Assembly: GCA_025463785.1 (NCBI GenBank)
Contig: JAODBD010000014.1
Location: 62,001-126,000, forward strand
Origin: Glaciihabitans sp.
GTDB taxonomy: Bacteria > Actinomycetota > Actinomycetes > Actinomycetales > Microbacteriaceae
Reading direction: 5' to 3'
DNA length: 64,000 nt
Under the pieces are notes generated by a model. The model searched no databases and was not told the DNA's origin. It saw nothing but the letters and a program-made list of their open reading frames with translations. Numbering within the stretch: position 1 is the stretch's first letter; the number at the start of each line of letters is the position of its first letter. The position numbers were made by a program, and so were the translations under genes. This document shows, piece by piece, positions 1 to 9,241 of this stretch.

Positions 1-208
1 CGAATGCCTCGCCGGCAGGCAAAGGCCCCGCCACATAGCCGGTGTCTGATGCCCGAACGCGGTCGATGAGGGCCTCGGCGATCACGGGTGCGAGCGGATA
101 GTCCATCTCTGCGACGAACAACGGCAGCACGTCGGGCGGGTAACTCACCCACTTCTCGCTCGTGCGCTTGCGCAGTGACTCGAGCGGATCTGCCTGAACG
201 TCGACCAT
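1..208 (-). CDS. MalY/PatB-family PLP aminotransferase (N-terminal part, runs off the window)
   Basis: Only the first 69 residues lie in the window; the rest continues beyond base 1. The N-terminus contains RKRTSEKW, then YPPDVLPLFVAEMDYP, which is the characteristic opening of the MalY/PatB group of fold-type I PLP enzymes (cystathionine beta-lyase or related C-S lyase/aminotransferase). The PLP lysine is not in view, so activity cannot be judged. The ATG at 206-208 is preceded by GGAGG only one base away, which is a poor spacing, so the start is approximate. The gene diverges from guaB3. Confidence 0.75.
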   Translation of the reverse strand, partial: MVDVQADPLESLRKRTSEKWVSYPPDVLPLFVAEMDYPLAPVIAEALIDRVRASDTGYVAGPLPAGEAF

Positions 209-242
209 GCCTCCAGCTTGCCCTCTCCCGGAGCAGTTCCAC

Positions 243-328
243 GCTCGTAACTCATGCCACGCCGTGCTCCGGGTGGACAACACGCCGCTGGGGCGCCACC
301 CAGCCGCACCACAGCATGAGTTACGAGC
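243..328. repeat. Inverted-repeat element, copy A (AACTCATGC family)
   Basis: Two perfect 15-base arms, GCTCGTAACTCATGC at 243-257 and its exact complement at 314-328, enclose 56 bases that include the core CAACACGCC. Diverged copies sit at 15046-15126 and 25153-25244. It lies between two divergent genes and is followed by a G-rich repetitive stretch. No reading frame in it looks real. Confidence 0.8.
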
Positions 329-332
329 AAAG

Positions 333-440
333 CGCGGGCGGGATCGGGCGGGATCGGGATCGGGATGCCGGGCTGCGGGTGGCAGCGGGTGGCCGGGGCA
401 GCGGGTGGCGGGCGCCGCCACGCCAGGCCGCCCCGCGCCG
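333..440. repeat. Degenerate G-rich tandem repeats next to copy A
   Basis: Short repeated units of the types GCGGGATCGG and GCAGCGGGTGGC run from the right arm of copy A almost to the guaB3 promoter. They code for nothing recognisable. Comparable repeats adjoin the other copies of the element. Confidence 0.6.
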
Positions 441-452
441 ACGCGCCGCCGG

Positions 453-458
453 TAGGCT
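453..458 (+). promoter_or_regulatory. Leaderless-type -10 box of guaB3
   Basis: TAGGCT lies 7 bases before the GTG start and there is no Shine-Dalgarno sequence, which is the arrangement of a leaderless actinobacterial transcript. Fourteen bases spanning the start (456-469) are identical to those at the dhaK start (17557-17570). Confidence 0.5.
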
Positions 459-465
459 TAACCCC

Positions 466-1587
466 GTGAGTGACATCGAGATCGGCCGCGCCAAGCGCGC
501 TCGCCGCGTGTATGCCTTCGACGACATCGCGATCGTTCCGAGCCGGCGCACCCGCGACCCCAAGGATGTCTCCGTCAGCTGGACCATCGACGCCTTCACC
601 TTCGACATGCCGGTCATCGCCGCGCCCATGGATTCCGTGGTCAGCCCGGCGATCGCGATCAAGATTGGGCGGCTCGGCGGCCTCGGCGTACTCGACCTCG
701 AGGGGGTCTGGACGAGGTACGAGAATCCAGAACCTCTGCTCGACGAGATCCGCAACCTGAGGCCCGAAGAGGCCACTCAACGCATGCAGCAGATCTACGC
801 CGAGCCGATCAAGCCCGAGCTGGTGACGGCGCGGCTGGCCGAGATTCGTGCATCCGGTGTCCCGGTTGCCGGCGCCCTCAGTCCGCAGCGCACCCAGGAG
901 CTCTACAAAACCGTCGTCGATGCCGGCGTCGACCTGTTTGTCATCCGCGGCACGACCGTCAGTGCCGAGCACGTGAGCAAAACGGTCGAGCCCCTCAACC
1001 TCAAGAAGTTCATTTACGAACTCGATGTTCCGGTGATCGTCGGTGGCGCAGCGACCTACACGGCCGCGCTGCACCTCATGCGCACGGGTGCTGCCGGTGT
1101 CCTGGTCGGGTTCGGCGGTGGCGCGGCGTCGACTACGAGGGCGAGCCTCGGCATCCACGCTCCGATGGCTACTGCGGTGGCGGATGTCGCCGGCGCGCGT
1201 CGCGATTACATGGACGAGTCCGGCGGCCGCTACGTTCACGTCATCGCCGACGGCGGCCTCGGTAACAGTGGCGATATCGTCAAGGCGATCTCGGTCGGCG
1301 CGGACGCCGTGATGCTCGGCAGCGCTTTGGCGCGTGCCACGGATGCCCCCGGCGGCGGCTGGCACTGGGGTGCCGAAGCGCACAACCCTGAACTTCCTCG
1401 CGGCACCCGCGTCAAGGTCGGCACGCTGGCACCGCTCGAGCAGATTCTGTTTGGGCCGTCGACGGTGGCTGACGGTTCCGTCAATCTCATTGGCGCGCTG
1501 CGTCGATCGATGGCGACAACGGGCTACTCAGACCTCAAGGAATTCCAGCGCGTCGAAGTGGTTGTCGCGCCCTACCACCAGGCATAA
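466..1587 (+). CDS. guaB3: GuaB3-family IMP dehydrogenase-related protein
   Basis: The 373-residue protein is a TIM barrel of the IMP dehydrogenase/GMP reductase superfamily without the two CBS domains, the size and build of actinobacterial GuaB3. Conserved parts include FDMPVIAAPMDSV near the N-terminus, VIVGGAATYTAALHLMRTGA, HVIADGGLGNSGDIVKAI and the phosphate-binding region GADAVMLGSALA. Where IMPDH has its catalytic cysteine (C-T-T-R) this protein reads A-S-T-T-R, with Ser222 at the cysteine position, so classical IMPDH chemistry is doubtful. The GTG start is chosen because similarity begins there and a TANNNT box lies 7 bases upstream. guaA lies about 5 kb downstream on the same strand. 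The true reaction is unknown. Confidence 0.9.
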   Translation: MSDIEIGRAKRARRVYAFDDIAIVPSRRTRDPKDVSVSWTIDAFTFDMPVIAAPMDSVVSPAIAIKIGRLGGLGVLDLEGVWTRYENPEPLLDEIRNLRPEEATQRMQQIYAEPIKPELVTARLAEIRASGVPVAGALSPQRTQELYKTVVDAGVDLFVIRGTTVSAEHVSKTVEPLNLKKFIYELDVPVIVGGAATYTAALHLMRTGAAGVLVGFGGGAASTTRASLGIHAPMATAVADVAGARRDYMDESGGRYVHVIADGGLGNSGDIVKAISVGADAVMLGSALARATDAPGGGWHWGAEAHNPELPRGTRVKVGTLAPLEQILFGPSTVADGSVNLIGALRRSMATTGYSDLKEFQRVEVVVAPYHQA

Positions 1588-1626
1588 ACAGGGCGAGGGA
1601 CTGGTTGTACCAAGCGGGAAAATAGG

Positions 1627-3375
1627 ATGCCGAAGACAGTAACCAGATCATCGAAGTTGGGCCGGGCCGAGCGCGCGCTCGCGATCGAATCGCTCAAGGC
1701 GAAAGAGCTCGACATCCTGGTCGTCGGTGGCGGCATTGTCGGCACCGGTTCGGCGCTCGACGCCGTGACGCGCGGCCTCAGCGTCGGCATGGTGGAGGCC
1801 CGGGATTGGGCCAGCGGCACGTCGAGCCGGTCGTCCAAACTCATTCACGGCGGCATCCGGTATCTCGAACAGCTCGACTTTCGCCTGGTCCGCGAGGCGC
1901 TGATCGAGCGCGGCCTCCTGCTGCAGCGCATCGCGCCGCACCTCGTCAAGCCCGTGCGCTTCCTGTACCCGCTGACCGTTCCCGTGGTCGAGCGGGTATA
2001 CATCGGTGCTGGCATGACTCTGTACGACGCGTTCAGCTGGTCGGGCGGTCGGCCGCCCGGGGTTCCACACCACCGGCATTTGACGCGAAACCAGGTGCTG
2101 CGCGCCATCCCGAGCCTGAAGCACGATGCGTTCGTGGGCGGCCTGACCTACTGGGACGCCCAGGTGGATGACGCCCGCTACGTCGCGAGCGTCGCGCGCA
2201 CCGCATCGTTCTATGGCGCTCAGGTGGCCAGCCGAGTTCGGGTGGAAGGTTTCCTGAAGGTGGGCGAGCGCGTGGTCGGCGTGAAGGCGCACGACCTGGA
2301 GACGGGCGAGCGGTTCGAGATTCGCGCGAAGCAGGTCGTCAACGCGACAGGTGTGTGGACAGACGACACGCAGTCAATGGTGGGCGAGCGCGGCCAGTTC
2401 AAGGTGCGGGCGTCGAAGGGCGTGCACCTCGTGGTGCCGCGTGATCGGTTCCAGTCCAAGCTCGGCCTGCTGCTGCGCACCGAGAAGAGCGTGCTGTTCG
2501 TCGTCCCGTGGGGTCGGCACTGGCTGATCGGCACAACCGACACCGACTGGTATCTCGACAAGGCACACCCGGCTGCGACTGCGGCCGACATCGACTACAT
2601 CCTCGAGCACGTGAACACGGTGCTCGCCGTCCCGTTGACTCGGGATGACGTCGAAGGCGTATACGCGGGCCTGCGCCCACTGCTCGCGGGTGAATCAGAC
2701 GAGACCTCGAAGCTCAGCCGCGAGCACATCGTGGCGCACAGCGTGCCGGGGCTCGTGGTCGTCGCCGGCGGTAAGTTCACGACCTACCGCGTCATGGCGA
2801 AGGATGCCATCGATGAAGCGGTCGCGGCCCTCGACGGCAAGGTCTCGGCCAGTATCACGCACGACATCGCGCTCCTCGGCGCTGAGGGGTACCACGCGGC
2901 GTGGAATCGCCGCGCGAAGATCGCGCGCAAGTTCGGCGTGCACCGCGTTCGCATCGAGCACCTGCTGAACCGCTACGGCGTGCTGACCGATGAACTGCTT
3001 GACCTCATCCGGTCTCGTCCAGAGCTCGTCGAGCCCCTGCCGGGCGCCGACGACTACATCAAGGCTGAGGTCGTCTATGCGGCCAGCCACGAGGGCGCCC
3101 TGCACCTCGACGACGTTCTCGCGCGTCGTACCCGCATCAGCATCGAGGCGTGGGATCGCGGAGTCTCCGCCGCCCCGGTCGCGGCACGGCTCATGGGGGA
3201 AACCCTTGGCTGGGATGAGGCGCGCATCGACCTCGAAACCGCGACCTATCTGCAGCGCGTCGAAGCCGAGCGCGCGAGTCAGCTCGAGCCAAACGACGAG
3301 TCTGCGGATCGCATCCGGCTTGAGGCTCCTGATATCGTGACGACCTCGGGGTCGACGCACCCAGGAAGGAACTGA
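1627..3375 (+). CDS. glpD: Glycerol-3-phosphate dehydrogenase (FAD-dependent)
   Basis: GlpD oxidises sn-glycerol 3-phosphate to dihydroxyacetone phosphate at the membrane and passes electrons to quinone. The 582-residue length is normal. The FAD dinucleotide motif VVGGGIVGTG lies at about residues 32-41, followed by GTSSRSSKLIHGGIRYLE, a GlpD hallmark. LIGTTDTDW and GGKFTTYRVMAKDAID are also typical, and a C-terminal DAO domain follows. The start has only a weak ribosome site. It sits one base before the antiporter pair, so the three genes may be one transcript. Together with dhaKLM and the glycerophosphodiesterase it suggests glycerol or lipid head-group use, but no glpK or glpF is in the window. 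Confidence 0.93.
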   Translation: MPKTVTRSSKLGRAERALAIESLKAKELDILVVGGGIVGTGSALDAVTRGLSVGMVEARDWASGTSSRSSKLIHGGIRYLEQLDFRLVREALIERGLLLQRIAPHLVKPVRFLYPLTVPVVERVYIGAGMTLYDAFSWSGGRPPGVPHHRHLTRNQVLRAIPSLKHDAFVGGLTYWDAQVDDARYVASVARTASFYGAQVASRVRVEGFLKVGERVVGVKAHDLETGERFEIRAKQVVNATGVWTDDTQSMVGERGQFKVRASKGVHLVVPRDRFQSKLGLLLRTEKSVLFVVPWGRHWLIGTTDTDWYLDKAHPAATAADIDYILEHVNTVLAVPLTRDDVEGVYAGLRPLLAGESDETSKLSREHIVAHSVPGLVVVAGGKFTTYRVMAKDAIDEAVAALDGKVSASITHDIALLGAEGYHAAWNRRAKIARKFGVHRVRIEHLLNRYGVLTDELLDLIRSRPELVEPLPGADDYIKAEVVYAASHEGALHLDDVLARRTRISIEAWDRGVSAAPVAARLMGETLGWDEARIDLETATYLQRVEAERASQLEPNDESADRIRLEAPDIVTTSGSTHPGRN

Positions 3376-3376
3376 C

Positions 3377-3907
3377 ATGGTCGACGTCAAGCGAGTCAAA
3401 CTGCCGGGTGTGGGCGTTCTGCACACTTTCGTGGCCGATGGCGGCGGCAAGGTCGGCGTGATCACGCACCGTTCCGGACACAGCGACCTCATCACCTTTT
3501 CCAACGCGGATGAGGGCGGCACGGCAACCAAGGTCGCCCTTCGTCTCGACGATGATGAGGCGCACACCCTGGCCGAGCTGCTGGGTGGCACGCGCATCAC
3601 CGAATCGCTTACCAGCCTCGACTCGATCCCCGGCCTCACGATCGACTGGTTCCCTGTCGACTACGAGGACAACATCGCGGGCAAGGAGCTCGGCGACCTG
3701 GCCGCACACGGTGTGGTCGGCGTCACGGTCGTCGCCGTGGTGCGCGGCGAGTCGGCGAACCCGGCGCCCGACGAGCACTTCAAGGTGTTTCCCGGCGACA
3801 CCCTCGTCGCTGCCGGTTCACCGGAGAAGGTCGCCAAGGCCTTCACCTACTACCGCACTGGAGAGACCACCGCGAAGACCGCGGCCGACGCGCCACCCGG
3901 AGCCTAA
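3377..3907 (+). CDS. Cation:proton antiporter regulatory subunit (KhtT-like, TrkA-C domain)
   Basis: A 176-residue soluble protein with an N-terminal KhtT-like segment (residues 1-85) and a C-terminal RCK/TrkA-C domain (about 90-165, with GKELGDL, FPGDTLVAAGSPEKV). Such proteins bind nucleotides or sense pH and gate an adjacent CPA2 antiporter. The next gene, three bases downstream, is that antiporter, so the two probably form one complex. Its ATG follows the glpD stop by one base. The C-terminal 15 residues are a low-complexity Ala/Thr tail. Confidence 0.85.
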   Translation: MVDVKRVKLPGVGVLHTFVADGGGKVGVITHRSGHSDLITFSNADEGGTATKVALRLDDDEAHTLAELLGGTRITESLTSLDSIPGLTIDWFPVDYEDNIAGKELGDLAAHGVVGVTVVAVVRGESANPAPDEHFKVFPGDTLVAAGSPEKVAKAFTYYRTGETTAKTAADAPPGA

Positions 3908-3910
3908 GCC

Positions 3911-5380
3911 GTGGGAGGCGAGCTCCTGGCCCTTGGCGTACTGTTCGTCATCGCTTACGTTTTCGGGCGACTCGGCAAGCTTGTCGGGCTGCCATCGATC
4001 CCCATTTACATGCTCATCGGGCTGCTCGCAAGCCCGCACCTCCACCTCTTCACGCCGTTCTTCCAGGCCGCGGATGTCGAACTCGTCGCCATCCTCGGCC
4101 TCATTTTCCTGCTGTTCAATCTCGGCCTCGAATTCGATCAGGATGAGTTCTTCGGCAACTTCAAAGGGCTCGTCATTTCGGGCGGCTCGCGCATCATCAT
4201 CAACTTCGGAATCGGCCTCGGCTTCGGTTTCCTGGTCGGCTGGGGCAGTCGTGAAGCCCTGATCATCGCGGGAATGACGGCGACATCCTCGAGTGCGATC
4301 GTGACTAAACTGCTGATCGAGCTGGGGCGGTTGGCGAACCGGGAGACCCCGGTCATCCTGGGCATCGCCGTGGTCGAGGATGTCTTCATCGCCTTCTACC
4401 TGGCGATCGTCGCCGTCGTCATCAACGGTCAGACGAACGTCTGGCTGATCGTGCTTCAGCTGGCGATCTCATTCCTGTTCCTGATTGCGATGTTCTCGCT
4501 TGCCCGGTGGGGCGGCAAGGTCGTCGCGCGACTGCTCGGCTCGCGAGACAACGAGCTGTTCACCATCCTGTTCTTCGGACTCGCGGTCGCCTTTGGCGGC
4601 ATCGGTGAGATGCTGGGAGTTTCGGATGCCATCGGCGCCTTCCTGATCGGCCTCGTCCTCGGAGCGACTCGTTTTCGCACTCGAATCGAGGGTTTCGCGC
4701 TCCCACTCCGCGACGTCTTTGGAGCATTTTTCTTCCTGAACTTCGGGCTCGCGCTCGACCCGTCGAGCTTCTACGCGGTTCTGTGGCCCGTCGGCGGAGC
4801 GGTGCTCATGACGCTCGTCGTCAACGGTGCTGGCGGCTGGCTGATTGCGTGGCTGAACAAGCTGCCCGGGCGTTACGGTCTCGGGATCGGGCTCATCCTG
4901 CAGAACCGCGGTGAGTTCGCGCTGATCCTCGCGACGCTCGCGACCGCGGCGGGCCTCGACCCACGCCTCACGCCGTTTGCGGGACTGTACGTGCTCGTGA
5001 TGTCCCTCATCGGGCCGGTACTCACCGTCAACTCGGAGCGGCTGACGGCAGGGATTTTCCGCGGCAAGCTCGAGAGGCTCGCCGCGGCAGCGCCGCAGGA
5101 CTCGGCCGCCGCAGAGGCGATCGCCCTGCTCGAGAGCGCGACCGCGGGCGATCTGCCGGAAGAAGGAGACGACGACGACCGCGACGACGCGGAGCTGCTC
5201 GGTCGCGACGACACCCCTCGCCCCGCCAGGGCGGGCAATTTTGGTGATGCCGATCTCGACGACCCCGGCCTCGGCGATGACAACCTCGGCTCAGACGATC
5301 TGCTGCTCGACCGAACCATCCAGCAAGCCATGGAACAATCAGACCAGCAGAATCAGCGAAAGCGCGATCCCGAGTACTGA
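3911..5380 (+). CDS. CPA2-family cation:proton antiporter (KhtU/Kef type)
   Basis: The 489-residue membrane protein has about 12 hydrophobic segments up to residue 385 and the family motif FNLGLEFDQDEF, plus ATSSSAIVTKLL and QNRGEFALILA. It exchanges K+ (or Na+) for H+. It lacks its own RCK domain, which the preceding gene supplies. The C-terminal 100 residues are unusual: a highly acidic, probably disordered cytoplasmic tail rich in Asp and Glu (EEGDDDDRDDAELLG). The GTG start has GGAG eight bases upstream. Ion specificity cannot be told from sequence. Confidence 0.87.
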   Translation: MGGELLALGVLFVIAYVFGRLGKLVGLPSIPIYMLIGLLASPHLHLFTPFFQAADVELVAILGLIFLLFNLGLEFDQDEFFGNFKGLVISGGSRIIINFGIGLGFGFLVGWGSREALIIAGMTATSSSAIVTKLLIELGRLANRETPVILGIAVVEDVFIAFYLAIVAVVINGQTNVWLIVLQLAISFLFLIAMFSLARWGGKVVARLLGSRDNELFTILFFGLAVAFGGIGEMLGVSDAIGAFLIGLVLGATRFRTRIEGFALPLRDVFGAFFFLNFGLALDPSSFYAVLWPVGGAVLMTLVVNGAGGWLIAWLNKLPGRYGLGIGLILQNRGEFALILATLATAAGLDPRLTPFAGLYVLVMSLIGPVLTVNSERLTAGIFRGKLERLAAAAPQDSAAAEAIALLESATAGDLPEEGDDDDRDDAELLGRDDTPRPARAGNFGDADLDDPGLGDDNLGSDDLLLDRTIQQAMEQSDQQNQRKRDPEY

Positions 5381-5397
5381 ACAGGCGGAGCCAGACG

Positions 5398-6156
5398 GTG
5401 TGGAGTGTTGCCAGGCGTCCGCGGTGGATTCTCGCGCTCATCCTGTCGCTCGCAATTGCGGCCGGGTTCGCGGCGCTTGGTCAGTGGCAGCTCGGCCGCG
5501 CGGTGCAGACCGCGACCGTCGTCACCTACCCGACTGAGACGGTAGCGCCGCTGTCGAGCGTCGCCACGCCGCAGAAAGAAGTAACCGATCGGGCCGCCGG
5601 CCAGATGGTCAGCGTTACCGGGACCCGTGTTGCCGGCGACACCTATGTGGTCAGCGACCGGGTCAACTTCGGCGTTACCGGCTACTGGGTGATCGGCCAC
5701 GTCGTCGCGCAGAACGGCGCGAGCGTCGCGGTTGCACTCGGCTGGGCATCGACGAAGGCGAAGGCGGATGCCGCGGCGAACATCCTGAAATCCGGTGCGC
5801 CGACAGCCACCATCATTGGCCGCTATCAGCCGACCGAGCCGCCGGACCAGCAGGACTTCGAGCACGGCGTGCGCAGCGTGGTATCGATTCCGGCGCTTAT
5901 CAATGAGTGGAAGACGGTGCCGACGGCCGCCTACGGCGGATACATCGTGCTACAGGATGCTCCTGCCGGACTCGCGAAGATCCAGGCGCCCAAGCCACAG
6001 AATGGCGTCACTCTCGACTGGCTGAACGTGTTCTACGCGATCGAGTGGGTGGTCTTCGCCGGCTTCGCGATCTATCTCTGGTATCGCCTCGTCAAGGATG
6101 CCTGGGAGCGCGAACTCGAAATCTCAGCAGACGCAGAAGCGGCGAAAGTACACTGA
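5398..6156 (+). CDS. SURF1-family cytochrome oxidase assembly protein
   Basis: SURF1 proteins help insert haem a into subunit I of aa3-type cytochrome c oxidase. This 252-residue protein has the standard plan: an N-terminal membrane helix (about residues 10-29) followed by LGQWQLGRA, a large extracytoplasmic domain (TGYWVIGHVV, YIVLQDAPAG), and a C-terminal helix (about 207-230, FYAIEWVVFAGFAIYLWYRL). The start is a GTG 17 bases after the antiporter stop. No oxidase structural genes are in the window. Confidence 0.88.
   Translation: MWSVARRPRWILALILSLAIAAGFAALGQWQLGRAVQTATVVTYPTETVAPLSSVATPQKEVTDRAAGQMVSVTGTRVAGDTYVVSDRVNFGVTGYWVIGHVVAQNGASVAVALGWASTKAKADAAANILKSGAPTATIIGRYQPTEPPDQQDFEHGVRSVVSIPALINEWKTVPTAAYGGYIVLQDAPAGLAKIQAPKPQNGVTLDWLNVFYAIEWVVFAGFAIYLWYRLVKDAWERELEISADAEAAKVH
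6149..6154 (+). promoter_or_regulatory. Leaderless-type -10 box of the DUF3817 gene
   Basis: TACACT lies inside the last codons of the SURF1 gene, 6 bases before the downstream ATG. It would allow the DUF3817-guaA pair to be transcribed separately. Confidence 0.35.
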
Positions 6157-6160
6157 CGCC

Positions 6161-6700
6161 ATGCGCTCCCTCTCCTCCCTTATCGCGTCGAACTACAAGC
6201 CGAAGGCTGAGACCGTTCCGCTCATCAGGAGCGCGCTGAAGTTCTACCGTTTCGGCTCGTACGTGACCGGTACGTTCCTGCTCCTGCTGGTCATCGAGAT
6301 GGTGTTGAAGTACGTGTTCTCGTATGAGGTTCAGGTGGGCGGCTCAAGCGGATTCATCGGGCTGGTCAACTATTTTCCGAGCATCGGCCGCTCGCCCGGG
6401 CTGACCGGCGTCAACCTGAGCATCGGCATCCTGATCGTGCACGGCTGGTTCTACGTCGTGTACCTGATCAGCGACTTCCAGCTGTGGAGCCGGATGCGGT
6501 GGCCGTTCCCGATGTTCATACTGATCGCGCTCGGCGGCGTCGTCCCCTTCCTTTCGTTCATCGCGGAGCACTTCGTCGCCCGGCGCGCGAAGCGTGAACT
6601 CGCCGAACTCGAAGCCCAGCATGCCGCCGCACCGTCCGCCGCTTCCGCACCTGACAGAATGGACGGTGTAAGCGCGGAAGGTGTGGAGGCAGCCCATTAG
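6161..6700 (+). CDS. DUF3817-domain membrane protein
   Basis: A 179-residue protein with three or four hydrophobic segments (about residues 33-55, 86-105, 122-142) matching the actinobacterial DUF3817 family. Members are small integral membrane proteins of unknown function that often lie just before guaA, as here. The N-terminal segment ([19 protein letters not shown]) is charged, and the C-terminal tail is Ala-rich and soluble. Its end overlaps the guaA start by 20 bases, so the two are probably translationally coupled. Confidence 0.8.
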   Translation: MRSLSSLIASNYKPKAETVPLIRSALKFYRFGSYVTGTFLLLLVIEMVLKYVFSYEVQVGGSSGFIGLVNYFPSIGRSPGLTGVNLSIGILIVHGWFYVVYLISDFQLWSRMRWPFPMFILIALGGVVPFLSFIAEHFVARRAKRELAELEAQHAAAPSAASAPDRMDGVSAEGVEAAH

Positions 6701-8291
6701 CACTGAGCCTGGTAACAGCAGCAATCCTGACCAGAATGTTGTTCTCGTCGTCGATTTCGGAGCCCAGTACGCCCAGCTGATCGCGCGCCGGGTTCGCGAG
6801 GCGAGTGTGTACAGCGAGATCGTGCCGCACACCATCACGGCGGCCGAGGTCGCGGCCCGCAAGCCGGTCGGCATCGTGCTGAGCGGTGGGCCGTCGTCGG
6901 TGTACGAGGCCGGGTCGCCGTCGCTTGATCCGGCGATACTTGAGCTCGGCATCCCGGTCCTCGGGATTTGCTACGGCTTTCAGGTGATGGCGCAGCAACT
7001 CGGTGGTGAGGTCGCGAAGACCGGTGCACGCGAGTATGGCGCGACTGATGTTCATCTTGCCCCGGGCGCGAGCACCCTGTTGGGCGACCAGCCCGCCGAC
7101 CAGACCACGTGGATGAGCCACGGCGACTCGGTCATCACCGCGCCGGAGGGTTTCGAGGTGCTGGCGTCCTCGGCGTCGACCCCGGTTGCGGCCTTCGCAT
7201 CTGATGCACGTCGGCTCTACGGTGTGCAGTGGCATCCCGAGGTCAAGCACACGCAGTACGGCCAGGCCGTGCTCGAGAACTTTCTGCATCGGGCGGCAGG
7301 CATCCCCGCCGACTGGAACAGCAGCAACGTCATCGACGAACAGGTCGCGCGCATACGCGAACAGGTGGGTGCGGGTCGGGTTATCTGCGGCCTGTCCGGT
7401 GGCGTCGACTCGGCTGTTGCGGCGGCGATTGTTCACAAAGCCGTCGGCGACCAGCTAACCTGCATCTTCGTCGACCACGGGCTTCTCCGACAGGATGAAC
7501 GCCGTCAGGTCGAAGAAGACTACGTCGCCTCCACCGGTGTTCGGCTCGTCACAGTGGATGCCGTCGACCAGTTCCTCGACGCCCTTGCCGGTGTCACCGA
7601 TCCGGAGCAGAAGCGCAAAATCATCGGGCGGGAGTTCATCCGCTCGTTCGAGAATGCCGCCGAGGCGCTGGTGCTCGAGGCATCGGCAGGCGGGGCATCG
7701 ATCGACTTTCTCGTGCAGGGCACCCTGTATCCGGATGTCGTCGAAAGCGGTGGTGGCACCGGTACCGCCAACATCAAGAGTCACCACAACGTCGGCGGTC
7801 TGCCAGAAGACCTGCAGTTCAAGCTGGTCGAACCGTTGCGCGCACTCTTCAAGGACGAAGTTAGGGCCATCGGTCGCGAGCTCGGACTGCCCGAGGTCAT
7901 CGTGTCGCGGCAGCCGTTTCCGGGGCCGGGGCTCGGCATCCGGATCGTCGGCGAAGTCACGCGTGAGCGGCTCGACCTGCTGCGGGCTGCCGACGCGATC
8001 GTGCGGGCCGAGCTGACACTGGCGGGGCTCGACCTCGAGATCTGGCAGTGCCCGGTCGTGTTGCTCGCCGACGTTCGCTCGGTCGGCGTCCAGGGCGATG
8101 GGCGCACCTACGGGCATCCCATCGTGCTTCGGCCGGTCTCCTCCGAGGATGCCATGACCGCCGACTGGACGCGGTTGCCATACGACGTGCTCGCGCGCAT
8201 CTCCAACCGGATCACCAACGAAGTGCCGGGGGTCAACCGGGTCGTGCTCGACGTGACGTCGAAGCCGCCGGGAACGATCGAGTGGGAGTAA
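6681..8291 (+). CDS. guaA: GMP synthase (glutamine-hydrolysing)
   Basis: GuaA converts XMP to GMP using ATP and glutamine. The protein has a class I glutaminase domain ([18 protein letters not shown]; nucleophile elbow GICYGF near residue 97; QWHPEV), an ATP pyrophosphatase domain (P-loop [12 protein letters not shown]) and the C-terminal dimerisation domain ending PPGTIEWE. The start is uncertain. GTG 6681 is the only standard start that keeps the full domain, but a good GGAGG (6685-6689) lies six bases before an in-frame ATT at 6696, so initiation at ATT is possible. It is the last gene of this run and converges with a minus-strand membrane gene. Confidence 0.95.
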   Translation: MWRQPISTEPGNSSNPDQNVVLVVDFGAQYAQLIARRVREASVYSEIVPHTITAAEVAARKPVGIVLSGGPSSVYEAGSPSLDPAILELGIPVLGICYGFQVMAQQLGGEVAKTGAREYGATDVHLAPGASTLLGDQPADQTTWMSHGDSVITAPEGFEVLASSASTPVAAFASDARRLYGVQWHPEVKHTQYGQAVLENFLHRAAGIPADWNSSNVIDEQVARIREQVGAGRVICGLSGGVDSAVAAAIVHKAVGDQLTCIFVDHGLLRQDERRQVEEDYVASTGVRLVTVDAVDQFLDALAGVTDPEQKRKIIGREFIRSFENAAEALVLEASAGGASIDFLVQGTLYPDVVESGGGTGTANIKSHHNVGGLPEDLQFKLVEPLRALFKDEVRAIGRELGLPEVIVSRQPFPGPGLGIRIVGEVTRERLDLLRAADAIVRAELTLAGLDLEIWQCPVVLLADVRSVGVQGDGRTYGHPIVLRPVSSEDAMTADWTRLPYDVLARISNRITNEVPGVNRVVLDVTSKPPGTIEWE

Positions 8292-8299
8292 CTCGCAAC

Positions 8300-9241
8300 C
8301 TAGTGGCGGGTGATGGTGAGGCGGAAGCCGAAAGCTCGGAGTATTACCGGGGCTAAGGCGACGGCAACCAAGATTGAAGCCACCGTCGTCGTTGCGATCG
8401 TGGTCAGGTTTTGCCACCCGAGCAGAGAGAACCCCGCGATCGGGATCTCGGCGATCAGGATGGCTGGCGCCCACGGCGTTCGGGACACACGCCACAGAAC
8501 GATCGCCAGGATGATCACAAACGGAATCGCGAACCCCATCCATTGCGAGAGCGGGCCGATAAACCAGTCCGTGCTTCCGGCGGCCCCGCCCTGGGTCACC
8601 TTCTGGTACTCGATCGTGCCGGCGATGCCAGCAGCCCAGGCCACCGTTGAGGTCGCGACGCGAATTCGTCCGCGCCGTGACCCGACCGGGTTTGCAATTA
8701 TGGCGAGAATCGACAACGAAGCCATCAGAATGATCGTGGTTGTGGTCGGCGGGCGCTCGATTCGGACGTCCGCCAGCTTGATCGCAATCGAGATCGGGAT
8801 GGCGGCCAGCACCAGCACGGTCGCGACCCGTCTCGCGCCGAGCAAAGCGGCCCCGAGCGCGACGACCCACACCGCATAAAAGATGAAGCTGAAGCCGACG
8901 AACGGACCGACCGTCAGATAGGGCAATGCGGCCATCGGGTCGGCCTTGAGCTGCCAGATATTGGCAATCAGCGCGACAATCGCGATTGCGGCGCCCAACC
9001 CGAGAGTCAGTGCCGCAACACGCTCGCGGACCTCAGCGGGGATGCGCCCGAGTGGCCCGAGCCGGGCCGCGAAGCCCGTGGCGCGCAGGTTCGCCAGCTC
9101 GCCGCTGGCGGGGGTGGTGCGGCCGTCTTGTTCGGCGACGTCCATGAGGGTGCCGACCACGACATCCTCGTTTCTGTTTCGCCATTTGGCGGGGTACCAG
9201 CGCAGTGCGCGCCGGTACGATCGCTCAAGCGCCGCGCTCAC
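8300..9241 (-). CDS. Polytopic membrane protein paired with a PadR regulator
   Basis: A 313-residue protein. The first 70 residues are soluble (LERSYRRALRWYPAKWRNRNED), like the helical segment often found at the start of membrane proteins encoded with PadR regulators. About eight hydrophobic segments follow between residues 75 and 305. Function unknown. Its ATG overlaps the stop of the padR gene by four bases, so both are translated from one mRNA. I see no ATP-binding, transport or enzymatic motif. Confidence 0.8.
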   Translation of the reverse strand: MSAALERSYRRALRWYPAKWRNRNEDVVVGTLMDVAEQDGRTTPASGELANLRATGFAARLGPLGRIPAEVRERVAALTLGLGAAIAIVALIANIWQLKADPMAALPYLTVGPFVGFSFIFYAVWVVALGAALLGARRVATVLVLAAIPISIAIKLADVRIERPPTTTTIILMASLSILAIIANPVGSRRGRIRVATSTVAWAAGIAGTIEYQKVTQGGAAGSTDWFIGPLSQWMGFAIPFVIILAIVLWRVSRTPWAPAILIAEIPIAGFSLLGWQNLTTIATTTVASILVAVALAPVILRAFGFRLTITRH

